Numbered from the stretch's first letter, positions 8,101-17,060 are shown. The stretch: DNA of 64,000 nucleotides from RUG11551 sp045586185 (GCA_045586185.1 JAZMZV010000246.1:1-64000), one strand, 5' to 3'. Numbers and translations are program-made. Notes: a model not told the origin generated them from the letters alone.

Positions 8101-8943
8101 ATGAAAATACTATTAACCAACGACGACGGCATTCTCGCTCCCGGTCTGGCGGCGATGGCAAAAGAACTCGCTGCCCTGGGAGACGTTGCTGTCATCGCGC
8201 CTTTAATGGAACAAAGCGGAGTCGGACACGCAATCACGTTTCTGGCTCCGATTAAATATCGCGAAGTAACCGTCAACGGTCAATTTTGGGGCTGGGGAAT
8301 TGAAGGCACGCCGTCCGACTGCGTCCGGATGGGGATTGAAGCCCTGCTCGACGCGCGCCCCGATCTGGTTGTCAGCGGAATCAACAGCGGACTCAACGCC
8401 GGCATCAACGTCCATTACAGCGGGACGTGTTCCGCCGCAATCGAAGGGCGTTTTTTCGGCGCGACTGCGTTTGCCGTCTCAATTCAAAAAGACGCCCCGG
8501 ACTTGTACGGCGCCGCCGCTCGAATCGCCGCTCAGATTATTCGTCAGACGCTGGAACGTCAAACCGGCTCGCCGCGGCTGTACAACCTCAACATGCCCAA
8601 TCGAACGATTCAGGCGTACCTGGACGGCGTTGAGCCGGAAATCGCCTTTGCGCCGATGGACAACCGCTTGTATGGAGAAAAGCTCATTCGCGGCGAGAGT
8701 CCCTTTGGGCTGCCGTACTACTGGTGCGCCGCCAACGGGCTGCACGATCCGCCGGAATTCCGGTCTGATATAACAGAACTCAAAGAGGGAAAGATCGTAC
8801 TCACCCCGCTGGACTACAACATGACGGATCGCGGTTATATGGATTCCATGACGCAATGGGGGCTGAAGGTTTCAACCGACGTCCCGCCCGCTGAACCCGA
8901 CCCGGACAAAGAATATCCGGACGTGTATTTAAAGAGAATGTAA
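8101..8943 (+). CDS. surE: 5'/3'-nucleotidase SurE
   Basis: 280 residues. SurE is a metal-dependent phosphatase acting on nucleoside 5'- and 3'-monophosphates in the cytoplasm. The N-terminus MKILLTNDDG carries the metal-binding Asp pair (residues 8-9); the Rossmann-like core continues with VIAPLMEQSG (metal-binding Ser region), GTPSDCVRMG, and VSGINSGLNAG, all diagnostic. It is slightly longer than the E. coli enzyme (253), mostly at the C-terminus. No pcm/rpoS-type neighbours. The start is set by the homology and directly follows the heptamer element and an AT-rich stretch. Confidence 0.95.
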   Translation: MKILLTNDDGILAPGLAAMAKELAALGDVAVIAPLMEQSGVGHAITFLAPIKYREVTVNGQFWGWGIEGTPSDCVRMGIEALLDARPDLVVSGINSGLNAGINVHYSGTCSAAIEGRFFGATAFAVSIQKDAPDLYGAAARIAAQIIRQTLERQTGSPRLYNLNMPNRTIQAYLDGVEPEIAFAPMDNRLYGEKLIRGESPFGLPYYWCAANGLHDPPEFRSDITELKEGKIVLTPLDYNMTDRGYMDSMTQWGLKVSTDVPPAEPDPDKEYPDVYLKRM

Positions 8944-8966
8944 ATTATAACACTGTGATGAAATAG

Positions 8967-9055
8967 TTAGGAGTGAGGAGTGAGGAGTGAGGAGTTTTCG
9001 CAAAGCGCCTCTCCCTTCTCGCAACTCGCAACTCGCAACTCGCAACTCGCAACTC
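8967..9055. repeat. paired heptamer element (GTGAGGA ... CTCGCAA)
   Basis: Units GGAGTGA (8967-8996), a core TTTTCGCAAAGCGCC, then five CTCGCAA units (9018-9055) that stop 4 bp before the next start codon. The left units contain TGA, so they give stop codons in all frames after surE. Confidence 0.85.
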
Positions 9056-9059
9056 AAAA

Positions 9060-9521
9060 ATGCCAAACAAACTTTACGACAAAAACGGTTTCAAATTTGA
9101 GTATCCAGACGACTGGACAATCGAATCGTACAACGACGGCGTCAGCGTTACGTCTCCGACGGAAATAACGTGGACGATTCGCCGCTTTCCCGCCCATACC
9201 GACGGACAGGAGTTCCTTCTGGAAGTCGCCGAGGCGCTAAAGGAGGAGTACAAGTCCATCGACATCGAAAAGACGCAAGAGGAAATCAACCCCGGCGTTG
9301 TTCTCGACACGTGGGAAATCGACTTCTACTGTCTCGACATCCCGTGCGTCGCCCGGGCGCAAACGCTCAAGACGCCGTTTGCCATTTACTTTCTTTACTC
9401 GCAGACCGACTCCGACGAACTCGACGACGTCGCCCCGATAATCGACGACATGCTCGACTCCTGGCTGGAACCGTTCCGCCAGTTCGACGCCAACGCCGGT
9501 CTGACAGACAACGAAGAATAA
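9060..9521 (+). CDS. small acidic protein, PsbP/Mog1-like fold suspected
   Basis: 153 residues, acidic, with no signal peptide. The opening 'YDKNGFKFEYPDDWTIE' is the pattern seen at the start of PsbP/Mog1/DUF1795-type alpha-beta sandwiches, and the rest (sheet-rich to residue 120, then a helical acidic tail) would fit, but the match is only at the pattern level. No catalytic residues are visible. It sits 4 bp after a heptamer element and no ribosome binding site is evident. Function unknown. Confidence 0.7.
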   Translation: MPNKLYDKNGFKFEYPDDWTIESYNDGVSVTSPTEITWTIRRFPAHTDGQEFLLEVAEALKEEYKSIDIEKTQEEINPGVVLDTWEIDFYCLDIPCVARAQTLKTPFAIYFLYSQTDSDELDDVAPIIDDMLDSWLEPFRQFDANAGLTDNEE

Positions 9522-9576
9522 AAACGAACATTGTCAGCGAGCGTTTGACGTCTTTTTAGCGTCTGCACTCGCTGTA

Positions 9577-9730
9577 AATGATAGATGCTGGATTTTCTCT
9601 ATGTCAGTTATTTTAAGATTTTTTATTTTATAACTCTATATAAATAAAAGTCTTACGAGCTTTCAATGATAGATATTGTTTTTCGAAATGATAGATATTG
9701 CTCTTGACAGCGTTATTTTTTATATATAAT
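9577..9730 (+). promoter_or_regulatory. promoter with direct repeats upstream of the Fic gene
   Basis: AATGATAGATATTG occurs at 9665 and 9687, 22 bp apart, and as AATGATAGATGCTG at 9577, which is 88 bp (four times 22) further up. The last copy ends 4 bp before TTGACA (9704-9709), followed after 15 bp by TATAAT (9725-9730). The spacing puts all copies on one face of the helix, as expected for a regulator-binding array. The start codon of the Fic gene is at 9781. Confidence 0.65.
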
Positions 9731-9780
9731 TTAGCTATAGTTGTTTCTATAGATATTTTCCCCTGAAAAGGACTTTAGCC

Positions 9781-10977
9781 ATGATTGCCAATTCCATGGA
9801 GAATGTGCCATCTCGAACGCCAATTAAACTTGTTGTGCCAAATTACGAATCCGATTTGACGGATTTGGTTATTAGTTTGAATTCGCTTCAAACTCAAGAC
9901 CGTTGGGAAGGAACAACGCCGGCACCGCTTTTTAAGCAGTTCCAAACGGTTTTGTTCATGATCGAAAGCGTTGCAACCGCCAGAATTGAAGGCAACCATA
10001 CAACCATTCTGGAATACATCAATTCCAAAATTGACAACAAACGTTCAAACAATTATGGCATCCGAGAAATCAATAATTTGTTAAGCGCCCTGAAATTTAT
10101 CGAAGAGAACGGAAAAACCTATCCCCTGAATCGACTGTTTGTCAGTCAACTTCATAAAATAGTGATGGATGGAGTACCGCTGGACGAAGAGGGCGATCTT
10201 ACCCCGGGCGAATACCGAAAAGAAAATGTTGCAATCATAAATTCAGAACATCGTCCGCCAGACGCGATTACAGTTAACGATTACATGGCTGATCTGTTTG
10301 ATTTCGTTGCCAAGCCGGTTCCTATTCGTTATGAATTGCTTAAAACGGCGATTGCACATCATCGTTTTGTCTGGATTCATCCGTTTACCAACGGCAACGG
10401 ACGAACAGCGCGGCTATTTACATATACAATGCTGGTTCGGTCTGGCTTTGCCGTGGAATCTGGACGAATTGTCAATCCTGCTGCTGTGTTTTGTTCGACT
10501 CGTAAAGAATATTATAAATATCTTGAAGAGGCGGACAAATCCGTCAATACAGGTAACGATGAAGGAATGCTGCATTGGTGCGAATACATGCTTTCTGGCT
10601 TGAAAAAAGAAATGGACAATCTCAGTCGTTTGACAAATTATAATTTTGTCAAAAAGAATTTGCTCCATCCCATGCTAAAACAAGCCAAGATGAACGAAAC
10701 GATTTCGGCAAATGAATATCGGCTTTTAGAGAATACGCTTGACAAACAGCCGTTTCAAGCGGCAGACGTTAAAGACGTCTTTGCTGATCAAGGCATTAAA
10801 AACACTTCGTTATATACGACCAGAATCATTAAATCGTTACGAGAAAAAAACATGCTTGTTCCAACCACTCCTAACGGACGATCGTATTATATACAGATGG
10901 ATAATAACCCACTCTTGCGAGAACTCCTGTTTGCCATGGATGCCGCAGGTCTGATTCCAATCGATCCCAAATCGTAA
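9781..10977 (+). CDS. Fic-domain AMPylase with winged-helix C-terminus
   Basis: 398 residues. Fic proteins transfer AMP (or related groups) from nucleotides to Ser/Thr/Tyr of target proteins. An N-terminal Fic_N-like helix carries TARIEGN (T66-x-x-x-E70-G71), the class II inhibitory motif that blocks ATP's gamma phosphate. The core motif HPFTNGNGRTAR starts at His200; the acidic metal ligand usually at the fifth position (D/E) is Asn here, seen in some family members. The C-terminal 110 residues look like the helix-turn-helix domain of the SoFic-type family. The direct repeats upstream could be bound by this domain (inference). No antitoxin gene is adjacent. A shared terminator follows. Confidence 0.88.
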   Translation: MIANSMENVPSRTPIKLVVPNYESDLTDLVISLNSLQTQDRWEGTTPAPLFKQFQTVLFMIESVATARIEGNHTTILEYINSKIDNKRSNNYGIREINNLLSALKFIEENGKTYPLNRLFVSQLHKIVMDGVPLDEEGDLTPGEYRKENVAIINSEHRPPDAITVNDYMADLFDFVAKPVPIRYELLKTAIAHHRFVWIHPFTNGNGRTARLFTYTMLVRSGFAVESGRIVNPAAVFCSTRKEYYKYLEEADKSVNTGNDEGMLHWCEYMLSGLKKEMDNLSRLTNYNFVKKNLLHPMLKQAKMNETISANEYRLLENTLDKQPFQAADVKDVFADQGIKNTSLYTTRIIKSLREKNMLVPTTPNGRSYYIQMDNNPLLRELLFAMDAAGLIPIDPKS

Positions 10978-11002
10978 TTCCCATTGCTGAGTAACAAAAA
11001 CA

Positions 11003-11042
11003 GGGAGCGGCTTTTTACCCTTTTAGATGAAAAGCCGCTCCC
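11003..11042. terminator. bidirectional terminator
   Basis: A 13-bp perfect stem (GGGAGCGGCTTTT / AAAAGCCGCTCCC) with T-rich flank on either strand, between the convergent Fic and RNase G genes. Confidence 0.85.
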
Positions 11043-11069
11043 TTATTGTTTGTTAATCCGATTGTCGCT

Positions 11070-12620
11070 TTAGTTGTTCTTGATAAACACTTCCTGACCG
11101 GCGTCGTTGAAGTAACGGATGTCGGCGTATTCCGGCGAGACGCCGAATCGGGAGCGAATCTGAACCTGAATGTCTCCGGTCTTTTCCAGCTCGATAATCT
11201 TGTCGCGCATCTTGTTGTTGAGGCAGTCCGCGACGGCGGTTTCCACTTCAACTTCGACGCTGCGAATGGCGTCCGCTTCGCTTGCCAGAATGAGCGTGCG
11301 GAGAACGTCCAGAGCCATGTTGTCTACCGACTTGACAGACCCGGTGCCGTGACAGTACGGACATTCCTGGAACGTGGATCGACCGACGCTGGGGCGAATG
11401 CGCTGGCGCGTCATTTCAATCAAGCCGAAGGGGCTGGTGCGAAGAATCTTCGTTTTCGCTCTGTCGCGTTTGACGGCGTCGCGCAAGGCGCGTTCGACGT
11501 CCCGGCGGTGCTTGTCTTTTCGCATGTCGATAAAGTCGTTGACAATGACGCCGCCCAAGTCGCGCAGACGAAGCTGTCGGGCGATTTCCTTCGCCGCCTG
11601 CAGGTTCATGCGGTACGCGGTTTCCTCAGCGTTGTCGTCCGCCCGGAAGTTGCCGCTGTTGACGTCGATGGCAACCAACGCTTCCGCCTGATCGATTACA
11701 ATCGACCCGCCTTGCGGCAGCGGAACGATGCGCTTTTGAATCTTCTCGATCTCTTTATCGAGATTGAACTTGTGGAAAATCGGCTCTTTGCCTTCGTAAA
11801 GCTGAATTCGGTCGGCGCATTTCGGCATGACCTGCTGAACGAAATCGCGCGCCCGTTCGAACGCAGCGGGATCGTCAATAAGAACCGTGTCGAATTCCGT
11901 TGAGAAGATGTCGCGAATGGTGCGGATAATCATGTCCGACTCTTCGTAGATGGCGACGGGGCCGGGAATGCGTTTGACGCGTTTGGCGATGTTCTTCCAC
12001 AGACGCATTAAATACGTCATGTCGCGCGCCAGCTCTTTTTTCATGCGGTCTGCGCCAGCGGTGCGGACGATAAATCCAAGCCCCTTGGGCGGGTTGAGTT
12101 CCAGCATGACGTCGCGCAGTTTGCGGCGAACTTCTTCGTCTTCGATTTTTCGGGAAACGCCGACGCGTTCCATGGCGGGCATGAGAACCAGGTATCGACC
12201 CGGGATGCTGATGTACGTTGACAGCGTCGGGCCTTTGGAGCCGAGACCTTCTTTGATAACCTGAACGAGAATCTCGTCGCCGCGGTGTAACACGTCCTGA
12301 ATCGGCGGTTTAACGCGCGGTCTGGCGCCGGGGCGCTGATGTCTGCCGGGGCGTTCTTCTTCGTACGGCGTCGATCCCTGTTTGAAATACGACGGTTCCA
12401 GGTCGCTGATGTGCAAAAAGCCGTTGCGTCCGACGCCGAAGTCGATAAATGCCGCCTGAATGCTCGGTTCGAGATTGACGACGACGCCTTTGTAGATGTT
12501 TCCGACGTAGTTGTCTGCGCCGGTGTGTTCGATGTAAAGCTCTTCCAGAGTCCCGTCCTCGACAATCGCGATACGGCTTTCTTCCGGCTGAGAAACGTTG
12601 ATAAGCATTTCCTGCTTCAT
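11070..12620 (-). CDS. rng: ribonuclease E/G family endonuclease
   Basis: 516 residues, close to E. coli RNase G (489). It cleaves single-stranded A/U-rich RNA at 5'-monophosphate ends, for rRNA maturation and mRNA decay. An S1 domain (about 35-125: YVGNIYKGVV...FIDFGVGRNGFLH) is followed by the 5'-sensor/RNase H-like core. The catalytic Asp pair is seen in VAIDVNSGNF and GGVIVNDFIDM, and the Zn-link appears as CPYCHGTG. No long C-terminal scaffold is present, so this is the G-like short form. A strong AAAGGGG ribosome site precedes ATG. It follows the TIGR03936 gene in the same direction, a common pairing in bacteria. Confidence 0.95.
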   Translation of the reverse strand: MKQEMLINVSQPEESRIAIVEDGTLEELYIEHTGADNYVGNIYKGVVVNLEPSIQAAFIDFGVGRNGFLHISDLEPSYFKQGSTPYEEERPGRHQRPGARPRVKPPIQDVLHRGDEILVQVIKEGLGSKGPTLSTYISIPGRYLVLMPAMERVGVSRKIEDEEVRRKLRDVMLELNPPKGLGFIVRTAGADRMKKELARDMTYLMRLWKNIAKRVKRIPGPVAIYEESDMIIRTIRDIFSTEFDTVLIDDPAAFERARDFVQQVMPKCADRIQLYEGKEPIFHKFNLDKEIEKIQKRIVPLPQGGSIVIDQAEALVAIDVNSGNFRADDNAEETAYRMNLQAAKEIARQLRLRDLGGVIVNDFIDMRKDKHRRDVERALRDAVKRDRAKTKILRTSPFGLIEMTRQRIRPSVGRSTFQECPYCHGTGSVKSVDNMALDVLRTLILASEADAIRSVEVEVETAVADCLNNKMRDKIIELEKTGDIQVQIRSRFGVSPEYADIRYFNDAGQEVFIKNN

Positions 12621-12720
12621 GATAATATAACCCCTTTCATTGGGAATAGTCGGCGAAAAGATCGACCCGAAAGAAACAATGCTTCAAAAGACCTGACGCC
12701 TTACCGTCAGTGAGATGAAC

Positions 12721-12817
12721 GAGGCAGTAGGCAAGAGGCAGTAGGCAGTAGTTTTCGCTTCGCGACTTCTCGCAACTCGCAACTCGCAACTCGCAACTCG
12801 CTACTCGCAACTCTCAA
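12721..12817. repeat. paired heptamer element overlapping a gene end
   Basis: GGCAGTA units (12721-12751), core TTTTCGCTTCGCGA, then CTCGCAA units (12769-12817). The last units are the final codons and stop of the TIGR03936 gene: its protein ends ESCE and its TAG is the TAG of a GAGTAGC variant unit. Confidence 0.85.
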
Positions 12818-13661
12818 CTTCCAACGTAATCTCTTCCCTTGTTCCGCGAAGCAGAGGAGTCAGACCGGCGGCGGGACCGCTCGTTTCCGGAACTGGCGTC
12901 AAACCGGTTAAATTCAGGATGTCTTTGTACGTAACCGCGCCCTGAGTTTCGTCCGCCTTGAGTGTAAAGCGAAGGAAATCCTCTTTGAGCAGCGGGGCGT
13001 CTTCGGAATCGTCGTCTTGCTCTGATTCTGAAACGCTGAACTGCGTTACAACGCTCATGTCCAAAACTGCGGCCTGAACGTTTTTGTTTTCGCAGGTCAA
13101 CTGACCCGACAAGGTCGGTTCCTGATTGGACGTGGGTAGCGCCGAAACTGGCTTTTTCGGAGGCATAACCTTGTCCTCCTGCCCGTGCGGCACGCACCCA
13201 GTCTGAATTTGAGTTACTTTTCCCTGAACGTCCGACCGCATGCCAGCCGGTATAGGGAATCGCCAGGTATAGGAAACGGGGCGGGCTTTTTTCCGTCCTG
13301 TTTCGGGAATCGTCTGAGCGGAGTGGAACCGCAACCCACTTGCGGAACAGGCATTTAAGGCATCCTGCAATTCGACCGGATTGTACTCAATCGCGGTTTC
13401 CAATTCCATGATTTCGTTCAGACCTTCCACGCCCAGCGGCAGCGCGCTGGGAAAACTGACTTTCGGCTTCGGATGAAATCCCTGACTCATGGCGACTTGA
13501 ACTTTGGCGACTTTAAGCAGACGCAGCATATAGTTCATCAAATCGCGATGACCCAGAAATCGCAAATCTCCGTCTTTTTGAAATCTCAATCGAATTCGAT
13601 GACGAGTCTCGGGCGCTGAGGAATCGTTGTTCTGCCAGCTTTTCTTCTTTTTGTTTCCCAT
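12801..13661 (-). CDS. TIGR03936/DUF2344 radical-SAM-associated protein
   Basis: 286 residues. The N-terminus 'RIRLRFQKDGDLRFLGHRDLMNYMLRLLKVAKVQVAMSQGFHPKPKVSFPSALPLGVEG' type sequence is the diagnostic opening of this family, which is usually encoded beside, or fused to, a B12-binding radical SAM protein and beside RNase G. The exact reaction is not established in what I know. Here the RNase G neighbour is present but the radical SAM partner is not upstream. Residues 120-215 are low-complexity and poorly conserved in appearance. The last residues and the stop codon come from a heptamer repeat, so the C-terminus was probably rewritten by the element. A promoter lies about 130 bp upstream. 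Confidence 0.82.
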   Translation of the reverse strand: MGNKKKKSWQNNDSSAPETRHRIRLRFQKDGDLRFLGHRDLMNYMLRLLKVAKVQVAMSQGFHPKPKVSFPSALPLGVEGLNEIMELETAIEYNPVELQDALNACSASGLRFHSAQTIPETGRKKARPVSYTWRFPIPAGMRSDVQGKVTQIQTGCVPHGQEDKVMPPKKPVSALPTSNQEPTLSGQLTCENKNVQAAVLDMSVVTQFSVSESEQDDDSEDAPLLKEDFLRFTLKADETQGAVTYKDILNLTGLTPVPETSGPAAGLTPLLRGTREEITLEVESCE

Positions 13662-13789
13662 AGACTTCGTCCTGACGCCTGCGCCGTGCAGACGTCAGCT
13701 TGAAAAATGTGATTTATGTCAAGTTCAAGACGATAAAAGGCTATCGGCTTTTCCCCGTCCTGAACGGATACGTCTTTTTATTACAGTAT

Positions 13790-13817
13790 ATTATATATAA
13801 AGTTGCAATTTTGTAAA
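13790..13817 (-). promoter_or_regulatory. promoter of the TIGR03936-rng pair
   Basis: The minus strand reads TTTACA, 16 bp, TATAAT. The leader of about 120 nt contains several short inverted repeats (around 13676-13776). Confidence 0.6.
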
Positions 13818-14133
13818 TAGGGATATTAAAAGAAGTTTATGCGGGGGGCTCCCAATTTGAGTTGAAAAAAACATACAAGACGGTATTTTAATTATTACCA
13901 GAAAAACCGTTATCATTCTTACATTCGGTTTATTTTAATCGCTAAATTACGCTCTTTTCTCATTCCGAAAAAAATTTTTTGAACGGGCGCTTGTATTTTT
14001 TTTGAAATCTATTAAAATTTAGCCAATTAATATTGACAGAAGCAGAAAATGAAGCAAACAGCAAATCAATTCGTAAATGTTAATTGAGAAAAATAATATT
14101 TCCTAATTAATATAATCGATACTTTCCTGTTGT
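13818..14133. other. AT-rich divergent intergenic region
   Basis: No gene seen. The stretch is strongly AT-rich with runs of A and T, between divergent genes. A TATAAT at 14111-14116 could be the -10 box for the FHA gene; no good -35 box is at the right distance. Confidence 0.4.
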
Positions 14134-14571
14134 TTGATTTTTCCCACCTCGAGTTCCCCGCCTTTAATCCTACCTGCCTTTGAGATGAACAGATTCCAAC
14201 GTAAAACGCCAGCAATGGCTCGATTGATTGTAATCCGCGGATCCGCTACAACGGACAGCGTTACCATTCCTTTGCCCTGTCTTATCGGTCGCGGTCGAGA
14301 AGTGGATTTATGCGTCGACAGCTTAATCGTAAGCCGAAATCATTGTCGTCTGGATTTACAGGATGGAAAAATCTTTCTTACCGATTTGGGATCTCGAAAT
14401 GGCACTATTGTCAATGGTCAGTTCATTCCAGAAAACGTTCCTGTAGAGTTAAGCAATCAGAGCGCGTTTTCTATCGGACCGTTAACGTTTCAGCTTGAAT
14501 TTCAGCCGACGGAAATCATTCATCGCGACAATCAAAGCGCCGCCAGCCACGAATTGCACGTTGCCAGTTAG
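14134..14571 (+). CDS. FHA-domain protein
   Basis: Up to 145 residues, essentially one forkhead-associated domain, which binds phosphothreonine peptides. The signature residues are present: LIGRGREVD, SRNHCRL, and LGSRNGTIVNG, with Arg, Ser-x-x-His and Asn at the phosphopeptide-binding positions. The start is uncertain: ATG codons at 14134, 14185 and 14215 are all in frame, none has a clear ribosome site, and the domain itself begins at the third (MARLIVIRG). The protein would work with Ser/Thr kinases, which planctomycetes encode in number; none is adjacent. Confidence 0.85.
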   Translation: MIFPTSSSPPLILPAFEMNRFQRKTPAMARLIVIRGSATTDSVTIPLPCLIGRGREVDLCVDSLIVSRNHCRLDLQDGKIFLTDLGSRNGTIVNGQFIPENVPVELSNQSAFSIGPLTFQLEFQPTEIIHRDNQSAASHELHVAS

Positions 14572-14577
14572 AAGGCG

Positions 14578-14746
14578 CTAGGCAGTAGGCAATAGACCGT
14601 AGGGATGTTTAACTACAGCCTCTTTTCTTTGACGTTTTCTGTATTTTTCGAAGTTCTTATAAATTCCTCTAGCATAAAATTGTAAAATTGGATATAATAT
14701 ATAGAGTTGCGAGTTGAGAAAAGTTCGGACGGCTCTCAACTCAATG
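14578..14746. repeat. heptamer repeats in the FHA-glgP spacer
   Basis: GGCAGTA-type units follow the FHA stop codon (14578-14604). A short GAGTTGC pair and its complement CTCTCAACTCAA (14704-14746) lie in the leader of the phosphorylase gene. A TATAAT box at 14693-14698 just before the second block may be the phosphorylase -10 element. Confidence 0.7.
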
Positions 14747-14782
14747 GCTATTTATCCACTATTACTTTCATTTTCCATTATC

Positions 14783-16993
14783 ATGAGTCAGACAGACCCT
14801 AACATCAGTAAACAGCTTAAAGATAAACTTGATAGCCTTGGTTTGAATGCAGAAACGCTTTACGACAAGTGCAAAGCCATGGCGAATAACCTTTGGTGGT
14901 CGTGGCATCCGGAAATCATCAACGTCTTTCGCGATCTCGACCCGGATTTGTGGCGCAAACTGGATCACAATCCAATTGCTCTGCTTCGCACTTACGAAAA
15001 CGATCAGGAAAAGTTTTACGATCGAGTGTTTGAGTTGACAATGGAAGGGCGAATCAATTACGCGTTCCGCAAGCTCAAGCAGTACATGACCGACCGTCCG
15101 ATTTGGGCAAAGACAAACATCGGCGTTTTGGGCGCTCGTCCGGTAGCGTACTTTTCTTTGGAGTTCGGCATTCACGAATCCGTTCCGATTTATTCCGGCG
15201 GTTTGGGCGTCCTGGCTGGCGACCACGTCAAGTCCGCCAGCGGCATGGGCGTTCCGCTGATTGCTGTCGGTCTGTTCTACGACGAAGGATACTTCAAACA
15301 GCATCTGGATTCCAACGGGAATCAGCAGGAAGAGTACATCAACACCAAGATTGAAGATCTGCCCATGCAGCAGGTTCTCGACAAGGACGGCAAACCGTTA
15401 CGCATTCGTATTGAAACGCGAGACGGGGCAATTTTCGCCCGCGTCTGGAAGATTCAGGTCGGGCGCGTTGAGCTTTATCTGCTCGATACCGACGTCGAAG
15501 AAAACGAACAGTGCAATCGCAAGCTGACTTCTCGACTCTACGGCGGCACAAACGAAGACCGCATTCGCCAGGAGCTAATCGTTGGCGTCGGCGGCGTTCG
15601 CGCGCTGCGAGCTGTTGGAATCAATCCCGGCGTATTCCATCTGAATGAAGGACACTGCGCTTTTGCGACGCTGGAAGTCATGCGCGACTACATTCACGAA
15701 GACGGCATGTCGTTCGACGAAGCCCAGCACACCGTCAATCGTCAAACCTGCTTTACAACGCATACGCCTGTTCCCGCCGGGCATGACCGATTCAATCAGC
15801 AGCTGATGGAAAAGTATCTCGAACCGATGAGCCGTTCGCTGGGAATCAGCATTGATCAGCTCATGGCGTTGGGACGCGTTCATCCGGAAGACCACAACGA
15901 AACGTTCTGCATGACCGTTTTGGGCATGAAAATGGCGCGATACGTCAACGGCGTAAGCAACCTTCACGGCGTTGTTTCCCGCCGCATGTGGAAAGACCTC
16001 TGGCCGGATCGCGACGAAAACAGCGCGCCGATTGGTCACATTACCAACGGCGTCCATCTTCCCAGCTGGCTGGCGGGTCCGCTTTGGAACCTGTACAACA
16101 GAACGTTCGTTCCGGACTGGTACGATCAGATGTACCTGTACGAGGTTTGGAGCGACATCTACAAGATCGAACCGGGCGAACTGTGGGAAACGCACCAGCT
16201 TCTCAAAAATCAGCTCATTGAATTCGTTCGCCGACGCGTTACCCGTCAGTGCGTTCGCAGAAACGAAAGCGAGTTCAGCGTCAAAGCCGCTCAAAACGTG
16301 CTCGATCCCAACGCGCTGTTGATTGGTTTTGCCAGACGTTTCGCTACGTACAAGCGCGCAACGCTGTTCATGGACGACCTCGACTGGATGCGGCGCATTT
16401 GCTCCAATCCGGAAAAGCCGGTTCAGTTTGTCTTTGCCGGCAAAGCGCACCCGGCGGACGAACCCGGTAAAGCTCTGATCAAGAAAATTGCCGAGCTTCG
16501 CAAAGACCCGGTTTTGGGAAAGAACATCGTCTTCGTTGAAGATTACGACATCAACGTCGCCCGACATCTGGTTCAGGGCGTTGACGTCTGGATGAACAAC
16601 CCGCGCCGACCTCTGGAAGCGTCGGGCACGTCCGGACAAAAAGCCGTACTTAACGGCGTTCTCAACTTCTCCGTTTTAGACGGCTGGTGGGCGGAAGCCT
16701 ACAACGGCGTCAACGGATTCGCTATCGGCAACGGTCGAGCGCACCGAACGGACGACAGCATTACAGACGCCCGCGACGCGGCTTCCCTTCGCAAGACGCT
16801 GGAAGAGGAGATTATTCCTCTGTTCTACGACCGCGACGAAGACGGCGTTCCGCTGGCGTGGGTGGAACGCATGAAGAACTCCATCGCCTCGTTGGCATGG
16901 CGATTCAGCGCTCACCGCATGGTTGTCGACTACGTTACAAAATGCTATCTTCCCGCCGCCGGAAACGTTACCTGCGACATGAACAGAAGATAA
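14783..16993 (+). CDS. glgP: alpha-glucan phosphorylase (GT35)
   Basis: About 736 residues. The enzyme releases glucose 1-phosphate from glycogen or maltodextrin using phosphate and PLP. It is of the shorter 'alpha-glucan family phosphorylase' type: an N-terminal DUF3417-like segment (NLWWSWHPEI), then AYFSLEFGIHESVPIYSGGLGVLAGDH, HLNEGHCAF, the FTTHTPVPAGHD motif, and EASGTSGQKAVLNG with the PLP-binding Lys (about residue 620) and LDGWWAEAYNG. I chose ATG 14783 (MSQTDPNI...); a longer reading from 14714 would translate a heptamer repeat and a hydrophobic stretch that the family lacks. The gene stands alone, with a terminator right after it. Confidence 0.93.
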   Translation: MSQTDPNISKQLKDKLDSLGLNAETLYDKCKAMANNLWWSWHPEIINVFRDLDPDLWRKLDHNPIALLRTYENDQEKFYDRVFELTMEGRINYAFRKLKQYMTDRPIWAKTNIGVLGARPVAYFSLEFGIHESVPIYSGGLGVLAGDHVKSASGMGVPLIAVGLFYDEGYFKQHLDSNGNQQEEYINTKIEDLPMQQVLDKDGKPLRIRIETRDGAIFARVWKIQVGRVELYLLDTDVEENEQCNRKLTSRLYGGTNEDRIRQELIVGVGGVRALRAVGINPGVFHLNEGHCAFATLEVMRDYIHEDGMSFDEAQHTVNRQTCFTTHTPVPAGHDRFNQQLMEKYLEPMSRSLGISIDQLMALGRVHPEDHNETFCMTVLGMKMARYVNGVSNLHGVVSRRMWKDLWPDRDENSAPIGHITNGVHLPSWLAGPLWNLYNRTFVPDWYDQMYLYEVWSDIYKIEPGELWETHQLLKNQLIEFVRRRVTRQCVRRNESEFSVKAAQNVLDPNALLIGFARRFATYKRATLFMDDLDWMRRICSNPEKPVQFVFAGKAHPADEPGKALIKKIAELRKDPVLGKNIVFVEDYDINVARHLVQGVDVWMNNPRRPLEASGTSGQKAVLNGVLNFSVLDGWWAEAYNGVNGFAIGNGRAHRTDDSITDARDAASLRKTLEEEIIPLFYDRDEDGVPLAWVERMKNSIASLAWRFSAHRMVVDYVTKCYLPAAGNVTCDMNRR

Positions 16994-17017
16994 AACAAGA
17001 CAACTCTGAGAACAGAA

Positions 17018-17053
17018 AAAAGGCGCGAAGCATTGATTTGCTTTGCGCCTTTT
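17018..17053 (+). terminator. terminator of glgP
   Basis: Stem of about 14 bp (AAAAGGCGCGAAGC / GCTTTGCGCCTTTT, one G-T pair) with a T-rich 3' side, 24 bp after the stop codon. Confidence 0.85.
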
Positions 17054-17060
17054 GTGTTTC

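Noticed and set aside
9016..9060. Heptamer-encoded N-terminal extensions (SQLATRNSQLAT-type residues) of several genes
   Set aside because: They are translations of repeats upstream of the real starts at 9060, 39691, 42912 (minus strand) and 47685; only at 31386 is the repeat likely to be coding.
15575..16639. Long open frame antisense to glycogen phosphorylase, and similar frames opposite gyrB, rng, the GH106-like and other genes
   Set aside because: Same reason; the strongly conserved enzymes on the other strand explain the openness.
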